Assembly: GCA_902728285.1 (NCBI GenBank)
Contig: CACVBU010000615.1
Span: 2,713,736-2,777,735, forward strand
Source: Clytia hemisphaerica
Lineage: Eukaryota; Cnidaria; Hydrozoa; Leptothecata; Clytiidae
DNA: 64,000 nt
Reading direction: 5' to 3'
This document shows positions 1-10,010 of the stretch, in pieces. The notes below the pieces were generated by a model. That model had not been told where the DNA came from. It saw only the letters and a list, made by a program, of their open reading frames with translations, and did no database searches. The number at the start of each line of letters is the position of its first letter. Positions within the stretch are counted from its first letter, which is position 1. Made by a program: the position numbers and the translations under genes.

Positions 1-264
1 ACAAATGACATCTAATCAACGTATGTTTCTACTGTAATGGTTACTCATTTAGTTTTTCAACCCTCATTGCTTTTTCATTTAAGAATTCAATGGTTCTCGG
101 TACTTTTACAGTGTTTTACACTTGCTTTGTCATTGATTTTCATGCTTAAGATTCTAGTAAGTTGATTTGCTGAATCACATTCTATCAAAACATGTGAAAT
201 CATGTAATAGATTGGCCTGACATGGGCCGGACTGCAAAAATTTTTGGAAGAGAAAAAAATGGCA

Positions 265-590
265 TAAAAAAATCCCTTCCACCCTAAGGGATTTTTTTGG
301 CAGACTTCTTATTTTCATACCTTATTAAAGTTCTCAAATAAATTTCATACCCTACCAAAAATTGGATGAACATTTTCGTACCCTACCCCTTACCAGATGG
401 CAGCTTTATGTCACTTTAAAATTTCTCAGATTTCAGGGAATTGACAAAATTGAAATTTTTGTTAAAATAAAATTCAGCTCAAAATATTTTTGTACCCTAC
501 CCAATAAAGCCTTCAAGTTTTTTTCATACCCTACCCAAAAGAGGGGAAAAAAAATTCATGCCCTATTCAAATCCCTTCCACCTCGGTTTA
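265..590. repeat. CATACCCTACC minisatellite-like repeat
   Basis: About six degenerate copies of a short unit resembling TTTTCATACCCTACCC occur at roughly 312, 343, 371, 484, 519 and 553. The block is bounded by direct copies of AAATCCCTTCCACC at 270-283 and 569-582. The left copy is also the arm of a small hairpin (ATCCCTT...AAGGGAT). There is no convincing coding potential; the short ORF across it only reads the repeat. It is probably a decayed non-autonomous element or minisatellite. Confidence 0.55.
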
Positions 591-681
591 TGCTATACTT
601 AATGACTGCTCCCTAAAAGGATAACTATTTACCAGGTCATAGTATAAAAATACTTTTTTAATAAAGATTCTTTTTTAAAAG

Positions 682-812
682 GTATGAGCTAGTTGCTGAA
701 GATGATTATATTGCAAAACTCATTTCACTGGATTCAATCCCTGTCAATAATTTGGATTCGATTGAATTCGATGGACCTATGGATGCTTCTGATAATTTCC
801 CAGACTACACAG
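682..812 (+). pseudogene. orphan plus-strand copy of exon 14 of the modular secreted-protein gene
   Basis: The segment is preceded by a T-rich tract and an AAAAG acceptor and followed by the donor-like CACAG/GTATCG. It is 131 bp, exactly the length of exon 14 of the minus-strand gene at 7715-7845, and has the same splice phases (2 in, 1 out). The translation runs from YELVAEDDYIAKL to DNFPDYTG and differs from exon 14 at about 7 of 44 residues. No homologue of exon 13 or exon 15 was found around it by eye. It is either one exon of a paralogous gene that extends outside or is interrupted here, or a solitary duplicated exon. The intact frame and preserved splice sites argue against long neutral decay. 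Confidence 0.65.
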
Positions 813-1336
813 GTATCGGTATCACACTTCTTTTCTAGCAACAAATTCCATTTATTTAAGAGAAAGATTTTTGAAAATACCATACACTGTCTTGTAAAGG
901 GATGGAAAAACAGCTTTTCTGATTACTCAAAGTTCAACGATCACTTTCTATTAAAAGCTCTATCGAAAAAAAAAACATTGTTGATTAGGTCATTAAATGA
1001 AAGTCCAGAAAAGACTTGCCATACAAATCAGACGGTTTCGACATCATTTGACGATATCAATGAAAATTTATTTTTTTCCTTTTTCGCCGATTACTAGTTC
1101 AATTTTTAAGAATAAGGAGCAATGGGTGTTTTTCCACTGACAGATTAGAGAAGGATAATCCGAAGTCGTTAACTCGACAACAAAAGAATCAATTAAATAA
1201 ATCCCGATTATGTTGGAAACACAAACTCTATCCATTGAAAGTTAAACCAAATTGAAATATCGTTAATCTCCCATTGTTTTATTCGTGAAATTTTGCGTAG
1301 CAACTATTTAATAACTCTTCCTCAGTAACCGAAAAC

Positions 1337-1816
1337 TTGTCTTTGGAAGCCTGTTATGACAGTTCTGTGACAAAAATGGAGAATGTTTTAACAATGTACG
1401 CAGCAAGTAAAGTTTTTCAAGGCAATAGAGAAAGGCGTCGGCGAAATTTTTTACAAAACTTGTACTTTTACTACAGACGTAGTAAACTGAAAACCCAACT
1501 GATATTATTTCTTCTCTCCTCAAGAATGGCTCAAAGGAGATATTGGATGACCTGTTATGATCAAAACTGGTTTAGGAATCTTTGGGCGATACGAAATAAT
1601 CAAATTGCTGCTGAATTATTTAAAAAGGAATTCCGTGTTAGTCCACAAACATTTCAAGAAATCATTAACATAGTAACACGGCCCATGATACGACAGAACA
1701 CAATGTTACGTGACGCCATTCCTCTTGAAAAACGGGTTGCAGTTGCTATTTGGCGTTTATCTACTGGTAATAGTTACAGAGTAGTGGCAAAAGCCTTCGG
1801 TGCTATGTTGTTGTAA
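1337..1816 (+). pseudogene. N-terminal part of a PIF/Harbinger (HARBI1-like) transposase
   Basis: The reading frame carries the region that precedes the DDE nuclease in HARBI1-like proteins. It includes RVSPQTFQEIINIV, followed by IPLEKRVAVAIWRLSTGNSY and RVVAKAFG, which is the usual run-up to the helix-turn-helix-like segment. The frame stops just after this, so all catalytic residues of the DDE nuclease are absent. Recognisable homology starts at about 1526. The upstream 60 codons may be non-coding. It is broken by the internal deletion that fuses it tail-to-tail to the Myb-like gene. Confidence 0.75.
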
Positions 1817-2160
1817 AATGCGTCATTCAAGATTTTACCGTAGTTGTTTCTCCACATTGACACCAACATGTCGGATTCTCCGGCGGTCCAGGTACAGCGT
1901 TCGCCCTGATGTGGTTCTTGCTGCCGTTCCTGCCTTTTCTGAGAATTCATTTGTTGACCTTGTGTATTCAGTTGTTGAAAAAATGTTTGGTTGGGAGCCT
2001 GATGCCTGTGACTTCCAATTAGTTGTGGATAAGAATGATTGTACACCCACTCTTCAAAAGAAGGAGGTCGAATATAGCCATATTTTTGATGAAAGTATAC
2101 CAAAAAATCTTGATATGCTGCTCTTTGATCCATCTTCGAACATATGCATACATATGACAC
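1774..2160 (-). pseudogene. Myb/SANT-like DNA-binding protein of the Harbinger element
   Basis: The minus-strand frame has a glutamine-rich linker followed by a Myb/SANT-like trihelix start (RCTWTAGESDMLVSMWRNNYG). PIF/Harbinger elements commonly encode such a second protein, which helps nuclear import and DNA binding of the transposase. The domain is cut off after KILNDAFYNN, at the deletion junction with the transposase fragment. The upstream part (SFEEWVYNHSYPQLIG) is unassigned. I judge it non-functional as a full protein. Confidence 0.6.
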
Positions 2161-2417
2161 TTCAGTGAAAGAAATTGTCCTATTTATTGCTAATCCACTA
2201 AAACTTGCTCAGGGGCATGTATGAAGTTACAAAAGATTTTACGATCAAAGCCTGATGTTGATGTGGGAATTAAAGCCCTCCTCTGAAAAGAAACCATTAT
2301 CGTGTTGCATGCTTCTTTTCATTTCTTTTTACGAACTATAGAATTAACCTTTTCACAGTTTAACAACCATTTCATTAAGTATATTAGCTTGATTTTGTCA
2401 GTGGAAAAACACCCAAT

Positions 2418-3152
2418 ATGTTTACCAATGTATAGCAAAAGAAATTCTTAACGCGATGATATTAAATCGATTCTTGTAAAACTATCAGAAATCGAGTAAA
2501 TTCAAGATGAAGTTATAATTTTCTCGAGCTCTAGCTAAAAGTTTGCGCATGACCAGGCTTGAAACAAAAGAATTTTGTCACAATACGCTAATTACGCAGA
2601 TTTAGTATAGCGACAACAAAAGAAACCTATTAACTCGACATAAACTCCCTTAAGGGCAAGAGACCTGGTATATTGCGAGCCGTTTTTTCATTGTTTTCCA
2701 GAAGCTGTTTTTCCATCTCTTTTTTCCTCTGTGTCAACTATCTCCAATTCGAATCTACCGTAATTCGAACCAAAACATTGGTCCCCTCAGCTGGAAAGTG
2801 GTTTAAACTACTCTTTTTCTGTAATTCGAATAACGTTTTTGGTTCCTTGAAGATCGAATAAGAGAGAATTTATTTGCAGACTTTTTGGGGGTTCCATAAA
2901 CTGGACTCGTTTGAGTGAAACAATAGAGCTATTTGTTTATACATTTTAATTTTCTATTACTTTTTAGTTTCTGGTACAGACATCTTCAAATCGGGCAACA
3001 GAATATTGAGTTTTGGTCTAAGTGGATAATGAAAACTAATTTCATCATGGGAGAGACGTTCAAAGAGTGTACGCCATGTTTGTTTGAATTGAGTATGGTT
3101 ACTGGGTCATTTAGCACAGCTTGGCATTCTTTTAACGAATTTTAAAAGACTT
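2418..3152. other. intergenic, nothing recognised
   Basis: AT-rich sequence between the Harbinger element and the first ACGTT palindrome. Only short ORFs are present, with no domain signature, splice-consistent exon or inverted repeat that I could support. Confidence 0.4.
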
Positions 3153-3252
3153 ACCCAGCCAGCACACAACGTCAAAACAACGTCCATTTGACATTCATAA
3201 CGTCCAAATAACGTTATTTGAACGTTAAAACAACGTTGTGTGCCAGATGGGT
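3153..3252. mobile_element. ACGTT-family palindromic MITE, copy A
   Basis: A 100-bp near-palindrome begins ACCCAGCCAGCACACAACGT and ends with the inverse GTTGTGTGCCAGATGGGTA. The interior consists of several AACGT/ACGTT boxes. The same unit recurs at 12185-12285 and 26171-26271, with half copies at 3409 and 53517, so it is a dispersed family of small fold-back elements with no coding capacity. Confidence 0.75.
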
Positions 3253-3408
3253 ATTGTGGTTGCAACTTCTTTGGATTTGTAAAAGAGGAAACCTGTTTTG
3301 AACGAAGAGAAATTCTGTTAAATATCAAATATAAGTTGAGAATATATCACAAGAACCAAGACATTTTGCTCATCAACCAATCTCAAAGCATGATTTTTCT
3401 AAAAGGAC

Positions 3409-3463
3409 AACCCAGCTGACACACAACAGCGTTTCAGCGTTATAATATAATATGAACGTTTCC
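3409..3463. mobile_element. ACGTT-family MITE, partial copy B
   Basis: It begins AACCCAGCTGACACACAACA and continues with GCGTTTCAGCGTT, the left arm of the ACGTT family. The matching right arm is missing, so this is a truncated copy. Confidence 0.5.
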
Positions 3464-3991
3464 TTAAGTGGAATCATGAATGATTGTTTGCTGTTTTGCA
3501 GGTTTTGTTTTTATACAAGTGTCTCCGTTTCCTATCAGACACATATTTCATATCAGGACAGTGTCTACCTATTGTTATATCGTGCTGATATAAGCAGAAA
3601 ATATTTTTCTTTCCCTCTTTTTAATCAATCTTGCTCCACATTCGTGTCAGTTCAGTACAAAAATGCTTGTAAATTAAGGTTGACGAGTAAGCAAACGCTA
3701 TCAATCTTATTTAAAAACAAAACCTTTACTGTATTTGAATTTGTTTATTTCCCGAAAAAGGGAGTTTTTTTTATTGTTTCAAAAGCTGAATTTAGAAGAG
3801 AACTTTTTTACAAAAAGAAAAATACTGCCTTAAAATTCATGTCATTCTTCTTCCAAATCATCAATAAATCTCAAAAGAACGGTTTTATTTGTCTTTGTTA
3901 CTAGTACCGATATTTAAAAATGAGTGGTATACAAAAAAATCCTGTACAAATTACAGATCGCGTAACGGCCCAAAGTAAAAAAAAGTACTTT

Positions 3992-4414
3992 AGGCATACA
4001 AACTTTCACGAGCAGAAACTTTTGCGAGGTCGAAAATTCGTGAAATTCGCGACATTTACTTTCGCGAATTTAACGAAAAAGTATTTTTCGCGAGCATAAA
4101 CTTTCGCGAATCAAGACATAAAAATGAAAAATTGCACATGAAAAAATGGCTTTGAGGGACAAATACTTCTTCATTTCGATTGAAACTTTTGTCTTGTGAT
4201 TTCTGAGGCTTTAAAAGGCTGAAAAGTGCCATAAATCTTACATTTTATTCGAAGTTTTAAGTTTTACAGATTTTCTTATTTGTCAAGAATTTTTCACGAG
4301 CATAAACTTTCGCGAATGGCCCTTCCAAGAATTTTCAAAGACACTTACTTCCGTGAAAAGAGCTAACATTCGCGAAAATCGGGAAAGTTTCTGCTCGCGA
4401 AAGTTTGTACGCCT
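3992..4414. mobile_element. TTCGCGAA-rich MITE with about 28-bp TIRs
   Basis: The left end (AGGCATACAAACTTTCACGA) and the right end, the reverse complement AAAGTTTGTACGCCT preceded by TTTCTGCTCGCG, match over roughly 28 bp with two mismatches. The interior repeats the palindromic box TTCGCGAA or close variants many times. A related TTCGCG-rich relic lies at about 10435-10590. No ORF. The superfamily is not assigned. Confidence 0.65.
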
Positions 4415-4853
4415 TGTTTGTATATAAAAAGTTTATGGATGGAAAAAGTAAAAAGTTCCGTTTTTTTAACTAAAAAGAAGTCTGTTTTCGGCCTTCGACT
4501 AGTCTTTTAATATTGTATTATCGATATTACGACATTTTAGTTGTCTATGTCATATAATATACATTGAAAATATTAAAATGGACGTGAAAGGGTGTTGTGA
4601 TAAATAATATTAATATACTTATGAAATTATGTACAATATATTGTAAATGAAAGACCTGCTTTTATGTTACGTCAAGGACAAGTTTTTGACCCTCAAATTC
4701 GAGAACTAACGAAAATAAAAAAGGTATAAAAGACAACTTGGTCTTAGAGTTGTTCTCATTTGATCAGGATCTAAAGCAAGAAAAACTAACCGTCTGTCAT
4801 CAAAATAAACTTGGTTTAGGATACACAACTCTGTAGTGTTTGATAAAAGGCTG
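4415..4853. other. AT-rich spacer, nothing recognised
   Basis: About 440 bp with AT-rich dyads such as ATATTGTATTATCGATATTA near 4510. No gene, exon or element border could be supported. Confidence 0.35.
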
Positions 4854-5215
4854 TACACGCTTTATTTTTTTACAAGAATAAACTTTATAAGAATGTCCAT
4901 ATGATGAAAATGGCCAAAAAACTAAGAATATGCTAAGAATATCACCATCATGGAATTTTGCTACTAAAATTAAGAATGCCATTTTAACAAAATTTTCAAT
5001 TATAAATTATCAATTATCCCCAAGTTAGGCTCACGCCTTTTACAAAAGTGCCATTCTATGCTTGAGATATATATGTACTAAATGTTAAATCTAATATGAA
5101 TTAGGATCCTAACCTAAGAATGTGCTGTAAGAATATTTTAGGATGATTTTCCCAAAAAAGTTAAGAATATCCATGATGAAATGGATTTACACCATTCTTA
5201 TAAAAAAAGCGTGTA
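4854..5215. mobile_element. TACACGC-family MITE, copy 1
   Basis: The termini TACACGCTTTATTTTTTTA and, inverted at the right end, TATAAAAAAAGCGTGTA form imperfect TIRs. A second copy in the same orientation, about 85-90% similar by eye, is at 59919-60270, and a partial inverted relic is at 25927-26045. The interior has the recurring words AAGAATGTCCAT, AGGATCCTAACCTAAGAATG and ATGATGAAATGG. No coding capacity. It ends about 25 bp downstream of the last exon of the minus-strand gene. Confidence 0.75.
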
Positions 5216-5239
5216 TATCAACATTACTTTTGAGTCAAA

Positions 5240-5462
5240 TCATGTCCGTCTACACCAAGGTTTAACTCCAGAAGTATCAATGAATGTCAGTTTTGATATT
5301 TTCGTTATCATCATCGTCGTGTTTTGATTGCCGTCGAATAAACCATGACATTGGCATTCCATCCCCAAACATGTCTTTCCGTCATAACTGTTTTTTTTGG
5401 TATGTCTGAGACATTCATTTGGTGCTTCATAGGCCCTTCTCCCGTTTACAAAATATTTAAAC
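5240..5462 (-). CDS. candidate exon 16, alternative cysteine-rich C-terminus
   Basis: Behind the acceptor TTTTCCAG an open frame of 73 codons runs to TGA at 5242-5240. It has a cysteine cluster (CLRHT...CLGMECQCHG) and then a hydrophilic tail. It needs phase 2 at its 5' side. The only upstream donor giving phase 2 is the weak AA/GTCTGG inside exon 15 (5798/5797). If used, the protein gains this cysteine-rich end. If not, the segment is a chance ORF or belongs to an alternative transcript. The frame and cysteine content favour it being real, while the donor quality counts against it. Confidence 0.4.
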
Positions 5463-5757
5463 CTGGAAAATAAGTTCTTATTTATGACCCAAAAAACTTT
5501 ACTTTATTTGATAATTTTTACAATTGTCAAAAGAAAAATAGTTTGATTTTAGTCTATTTTTACCATATTTTAGGTACAAATTTCAACATTCTTCCAAACC
5601 CCAGTTTATCCCACCCTCCCTGTTTCTCAGACACCTGAGAGTAATCGTCCGATAAAAGCTCCAAATACATCCATCAGCTTTCAAACCATTCTATGGTCTG
5701 TTATAAGGTTATGAGGGACCTTTAAGAGTGGTGGTTTCCATGCATGTTCGGTTTTTA

Positions 5758-5819
5758 TTATCCGTTCATTCCGAAGGTTAAGATTCTTCCTCCAGACTTA
5801 AAGATATCTTTTCCATCGA
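5758..5819 (-). CDS. exon 15 (probable terminal exon)
   Basis: The acceptor TTATTTTTCAG precedes TC GAT GGA, completing a valine codon with the single base left by exon 14. The frame reads VDGKDIFKSGGRILTFGMNG and stops at TAA (5760-5758). AATAAA overlaps the stop (5759-5754) and could act as a polyadenylation signal. The only GT in the exon is AA/GTCTGG, which would cut it to 22 bp and join it in phase to exon 16. Confidence 0.6.
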
Positions 5820-5855
5820 CTGAAAAATAACAAAAGGAAAATTAGTTTAGATACA

Positions 5856-6012
5856 ATTCATGATATTCATGACGTAATGTTTTCTACGGAAGTACCCCAG
5901 TTTTAACCAGTAGTGGCAAATTTGAACTAGTTAAAAGTTGTATAAAATTTGCCACTACTGGCAAAAACTGGGGCCTTTCCGTAGAAAACATTACGTCATG
6001 AATATCATGAAT
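5856..6012. mobile_element. fold-back MITE ATTCATGATATTCATGACG, copy 1
   Basis: An almost perfect palindrome of 157 bp. Both ends read ATTCATGATATTCATGACGT outward-in, continuing through TTTTCTACGGAAAG and the box CCAGTAGTGGCAAATTT to a short loop near 5935. A second copy is at 30954-31102. Both lie in or next to the same gene. The terminal word is shared with the element at 8265-9768 and resembles the ends of those at 13947 and 19727. Confidence 0.85.
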
Positions 6013-6052
6013 CAAAGTCATAATATTTAAGAAAAAATTTTACGAAATCTTA

Positions 6053-6222
6053 TAACCACAAACGATTTGGAAGTGCTTTAACTTAGGTTGGAAGGGTAGA
6101 GTTTTAACTCTAAGTTTTAGAATTGAAATATTCGAATAAATTTATCAATTAGCCCAAAAGCAACTTTCTCGCCCGAACTTTAAATTGCTAAAAACGAGGA
6201 ATTAACCAAAATTCTCAATATT
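6053..6222 (-). repeat. dispersed repeat, inverted relative to 14238-14512
   Basis: The segment from AACCACAAACGATTTGGAAG to TTAACCAAAATTCTCAATA matches the reverse complement of the stretch immediately left of the LINE at 14.5 kb. Shared words include TTGGAAGGGTAGAGTTTTAA and CGGGCGAGAAAGTTG. It has no coding capacity and its type is unknown. Confidence 0.55.
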
Positions 6223-6237
6223 TTGACTGAGATTGTA

Positions 6238-6478
6238 CAGTGTGTCCCAAAAAAAGCGGACACATTTTTATATAAAGTAAAATCCTTACAACGCATTATC
6301 TAAATTGGGCTTAGAATAATCGAAATAAGAGTTTCTTTGTAATCAAAAGATATCCCATTCCCAAGATGATTACATAGGTTTTTGAGGTATAAATATTAAG
6401 TCTGCAAGCCATAAAATTTGGGACAAATTATGATGGTTTTACTTTATATAATTTGTCCGCTTTTTTTGGCACTCACTG
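6238..6478. mobile_element. Tc1/mariner-like MITE with TA target duplication
   Basis: The termini CAGTGTGTCCCAAAAAAAGC and GCTTTTTTTGGCACTCACTG are inverted repeats, continued by TTATATAAAGTAAAA on both sides, and the element is flanked by TA (6236-6237 and 6479-6480). At 241 bp it has no coding capacity. The CAGT...ACTG ends and TA target are typical of Tc1/mariner derivatives. A larger relative with similar ends is at 17836-19632. Confidence 0.8.
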
Positions 6479-6710
6479 TATGTGTTACAAAGTATAAGTA
6501 TAAGTCCTCGACCTGTTCTTTTTTAACAGAAGGATTTGGAAAATCTATAAATAACAATGCGGAGACAGCGAGGTGGTTGGAATAGAGAACAACTTTTTTA
6601 TTTTATTCGCCTCCAATTTAATCACCCATTCCTTTTCGGTAATATTTCACTCTTGAATATCTTTTCAACAAGCTTAAAATCGCTATCTAATTCGATATTT
6701 TTGTTTTACT

Positions 6711-6840
6711 TCGAATAAACGCCCCCCTTCTTTTAAACGCCCCCTCGAATAAACGCCCCTCCTAAAAGGAAAATTATTTAATAAACGCCCCCTCAAATAA
6801 ACGCCCCCTTCGAATGAACGCCCCCTCTAGAGGAGGGCGT
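6711..6840. repeat. AATAAACGCCCCC tandem minisatellite
   Basis: Six or so copies of a 13-20 bp unit containing AATAAACGCCCCC or variants (TTTAAACGCCCCC, GAATGAACGCCCCC) occur in tandem, ending with an inverted copy GAGGGCGTTTATTA. Strong C/T strand bias on the plus strand. It lies downstream of exon 14 in an intron. Confidence 0.75.
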
Positions 6841-7714
6841 TTATTAGAAACATATGACTTTATTACTTCAATATCAGTGTTGATTGGGTTTGAAAAGGAA
6901 AATTTTAGTCATTTCTTGTAACCAAAGCAGTTTTCGATGCAATTTCAATCGTTGAACCAAAGAAATTTTGCACTAAAATCCTGATAAAGAACTAAAACAA
7001 AGGGTATATTTGTTCTAAATATTCGACTTTAGACTAAAATAACTCACACACAAATGCCGGATGGAAAGTAAAATTAATGCAAGATTTAAAAAAATCTATC
7101 ACACAAAGACAAAGAAATTGCTTGATGCCAACATCAAAAGTATGACGCACATTTTAGAGGTTTCACTTTTTCTTGCTTGAGAAAGGTTAAAGGTTCGCTT
7201 CTAGCTTCGGGCTTTTACTTCATTGGTCTTAAATGAGACAGTTTTAGATTTCTTTTGTAGTGCGTACGATTGTTTTTCGGTGCTTCACGTTTTTTTTTAT
7301 AAAAACATCCAAAACTTTTGAAGCCTTCGAATCTTCTGAACTTTTTGATTTTGAAGACTAAAAATGTTCTTAATATGTTCTTACTTTCAGCACTGTGTGC
7401 GTATTCTTGTCCGTTTTACTAAGAAATCTGGTGTCCCAAAAGCCTTAAAATGTTCTTAACATTTTGGCCATCGAAACCTTATGTTCTTTTATATGGTTTG
7501 TTCTTATAAAAAACGTGTAAACGAATAAGATCGAGACCATCGAATAAAGCATTAAATTCTGAGCAAAAAAGTATACTACAACAAGTATTGAACAGTTCAG
7601 TTCAGGTCCTATGAAGGGCCTTTTAAATGAGAAAGTTTTGGATATCTTTCGTAGGACACACGAATTTTTATGGGCGCTAATAAAGTTGTTGAAGATGTAT
7701 TGTAGTTGATATAC
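6841..7714. other. intron 14 remainder, nothing recognised
   Basis: AT-rich intronic sequence between the minisatellite and exon 14. The short minus-strand ORFs running from exon 14 into it are read-through past the splice donor. No further exon was found. Confidence 0.4.
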
Positions 7715-7845
7715 CTGTGTAGTCAGGGAAATTATCATAAGCATCCATCGGTCCAGTGAATTCAGTCGAATCCAAATTATTGACTGGGCTTGAATCCAGT
7801 GAAATGAGTTTTGCAATATAGTCGGCTTCAGATACCAGTTCATTT
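7715..7845 (-). CDS. exon 14
   Basis: The acceptor TTGTTTTTCTTCAAAG precedes an exon of 131 bp ending ACACAG/GTATATC, phase 2 in and 1 out. It encodes RNELVSEADYIAKLISLDSS through FPDYTG. The segment is acidic, rich in Asp, Ser and Asn, with no cysteine. The plus-strand copy at 682-812 has the same length and phases, which confirms both exon borders. A longer ORF covers it, but homology starts exactly at this acceptor. Confidence 0.85.
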
Positions 7846-8264
7846 CTTTGAAGAAAAACAATTTTTGGTTGCAATTTAAATTCATCAGAAAGGAGAACAT
7901 AAACAACAATGGAGCGACTGGTACGTGTAGCCCTTAAGGGTTGTTTTTTGGAACTTTTTAAATTTAAATTATATTTAAAGGCGACAGTAACCAAAAAAAA
8001 TCTAAAAGCCTATCTAATGATCAGTTTTATCAACTTTTTTTGGATTACTTTGATTTTACCTTCAAAAAACACAAGAAAAGTCAACTAAACTTCGAACATC
8101 ATCAAGGGTGAATTTTTCATCGACTTTCTAAGGGTGATTTTCTTTTCAAACACACAACCGACGTTTCTTCAAACATATCTATCTCCGTTAATTCATGATA
8201 TACAACATTACAATGTCTTGATTGACGTATTGACTGATTTTACGTCACTTACAACCAATCAGCT

Positions 8265-9768
8265 ATTCATGAAATTCATGATGTAATCTTTGCGCCTAAA
8301 CAATAGATGTGATGTAACAACTTTGCCGTGGCAAAAAAATTGTCCCGCTAACCTATTTTGTATTGAAACCGGTGTCACAGTAAAATATTACTCCCCAAAA
8401 TTTATACTCTCCAGTCATTATTTACTGGGAAATAATTACTCCCCAGTAATCTTTTCCCAGGAAATTATTACTTCCGGGAGTATAAATTTACGCAAAAATA
8501 ATGACCCCCTTCGGGAAATCTTTACTCCCCTGATAGTATACCAAAAAACTGGCATAGATCACGATCAACATTCGGTTTCCTAATCTTTTTTTTCCTGTTT
8601 ATCATGAATAAATAACAAAAACAATATGGAAACTTTTACTGTTATTTTGACATTTAAGTTGAATTTAAACTTTTTTCTTGAGTGCGATTTGCTTGGGTTA
8701 GAAAATTGAGAGATATTTTAAAAACCTGGTACATCTTGACACTGCAACACTGTTTTCTTTATTTTGAAATAATTCTTGAAATTTAATTCAAAAAATTCTT
8801 GTTTGTAGAGCTTTTTCTTGGCCCAATAAAAATTCTAATAAAAAGGAGTATACTGATTCCCCCCCCCCGTTTATTCAACCCCCCGTCTATTATATTTTAC
8901 AGAAATTTCGGACCTCCTCCCCCTTTTATATTTGGACCCCTCTATTATTCGGGTCCTTAGAGTAGAATATTTCAAAAGGAAAATAAACATAAAAAATCGC
9001 TACAGTGGGGATAGCATTCTTTGATTTTTCCCCGAACGGATGAAAATATTCTTGGCGTCACCAGGTGTACAGTTCAACGGGATGGGTGGGGGTAACAACG
9101 GGTCACTTTAACTTGTAGATGATTTTATGGCTAGGTTTTCTTTTACAACAACCACAACAATAAAGTTTATGGATTACAGTATGCATACATTTTTAAAACT
9201 TCTCTACTTAGCAAGTGACTTCATTGATTGGAATGTCCAAATCGAATGTTTAATTCGAATATGCAATAGCCGGAATTCACCAGGGAGTCATAATTTACTG
9301 GGAAAATAACACTCCCCCCTAATTAGAGCAAATAAATTTGCAATTTGAAAGGGAGTAATTTTTTCCACGGGGGAGTAATAATTTCTCAGGTAATTATTAC
9401 TCCGGGGGTCATTTTTTCCCGGGAAATTATAACTGAGGGAGTGATTTTTTCAGGGGAGTAAAGATTTACGGTTACACCGGGGGTTTACAAAAAAGAAAGC
9501 TTAATATCTTGTGACGTAATATAATAGAATTAAATATCTTTTGGAAATCTATTGCAGATAATTAAAGAATTTCAATGAAAGAGTTTTTTCTTTGATTTGG
9601 AGTATTTGGACTTCTGTATTAATCTTTTCTTATTTTTCCGGGGGTCCTTGCTTGGAAAACATTGGGGAACGCATTTGTTTTGCCACCAATAATGGCGGCC
9701 AAATGTTTTGATTCGGAGTGTCAATCAACGAAAAGATTACATAAGATTACATCATGAATATCATGAAT
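8265..9768. mobile_element. 1.5-kb non-autonomous DNA element with ATTCATGA ends
   Basis: The left end ATTCATGAAATTCATGATGT and the right end ACATCATGAATATCATGAAT are inverted repeats, continued by AATCTTTGCG / CATAAGATT with lower similarity. Another element (8369-9480) sits inside. No transposase frame is visible. The ends match those of the small palindromes at 5856 and 30954, suggesting one family mobilised by the same transposase. Confidence 0.6.
8369..9480. mobile_element. nested element with CCGGTGT ends and TTACTCCCC subterminal repeats
   Basis: The left end CCGGTGTCACAGTAAAATAT and the right end, inverted CCGGTGTAACCGTAAATCTT, are similar TIRs. Both arms carry many inverted copies of ATTACTCCCC / GGGGAGTAAT and TTACTGGGAA. 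Between the arms, 8590-9280 is ordinary AT-rich sequence with a C-run at about 8862. No ORF of note. It is nested in the 8265-9768 element. Confidence 0.65.
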
Positions 9769-9886
9769 TGGGTCCGTGATGTAATGTTAGAAGACATTAC
9801 AATGGTAATGAATAAGTCGATGAAAAGTGTTCATAAAAAAAATACAATTCGAACTAACATCAAATTTGTTTGAAAATGATTTTTAC

Positions 9887-10010
9887 CTTTGATCAGTCAA
9901 TGTATGTTCGATTTTCATTCTGCAATAATATTTGGCGTGCAAACATTTCCCATAAACATAATCCGTTGATGTTACGATGAATTCAAAATATGTGAAGAAG
10001 GGACTCAATC
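9887..10010 (-). CDS. exon 13
   Basis: The acceptor TTTTTGTTTTCAG and donor CAAAG/GTAAAA bound 124 bp, phase 1 in and 2 out. The translation GLSPFFTYFEFIVTSTDYV continues YGKCLHAKYYCRMKIEHTLTDQ and contains two cysteines. It joins exon 12 through a GGA codon and exon 14 through an AGA codon without breaking the frame. No family assigned. Confidence 0.8.

Larger units (their letters stand above)
1124..2414. mobile_element. PIF/Harbinger transposon, internally deleted, with perfect TIRs
   Basis: Perfect 19-bp terminal inverted repeats, GGGTGTTTTTCCACTGACA at 1124-1142 and its reverse complement at 2396-2414, are flanked by a 3-bp target duplication AAT (1121-1123 and 2415-2417). A 3-bp duplication is typical of PIF/Harbinger, although the usual target is TWA. 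Inside are the start of a Harbinger transposase (plus strand) and a Myb/SANT-like protein (minus strand), the two genes expected in this superfamily. They meet near 1800 because the middle of the element is missing. The intact TIRs suggest it could still be mobilised in trans. Confidence 0.85.

Noticed and set aside
3452-3904. 150-codon plus-strand ORF
   Set aside because: Low-complexity, aromatic-rich translation of AT-rich DNA with no domain signature or splice support.
6711-6840. CRISPR-like array of regularly spaced repeats
   Set aside because: Eukaryotic minisatellite with variable short units and no unique spacers.
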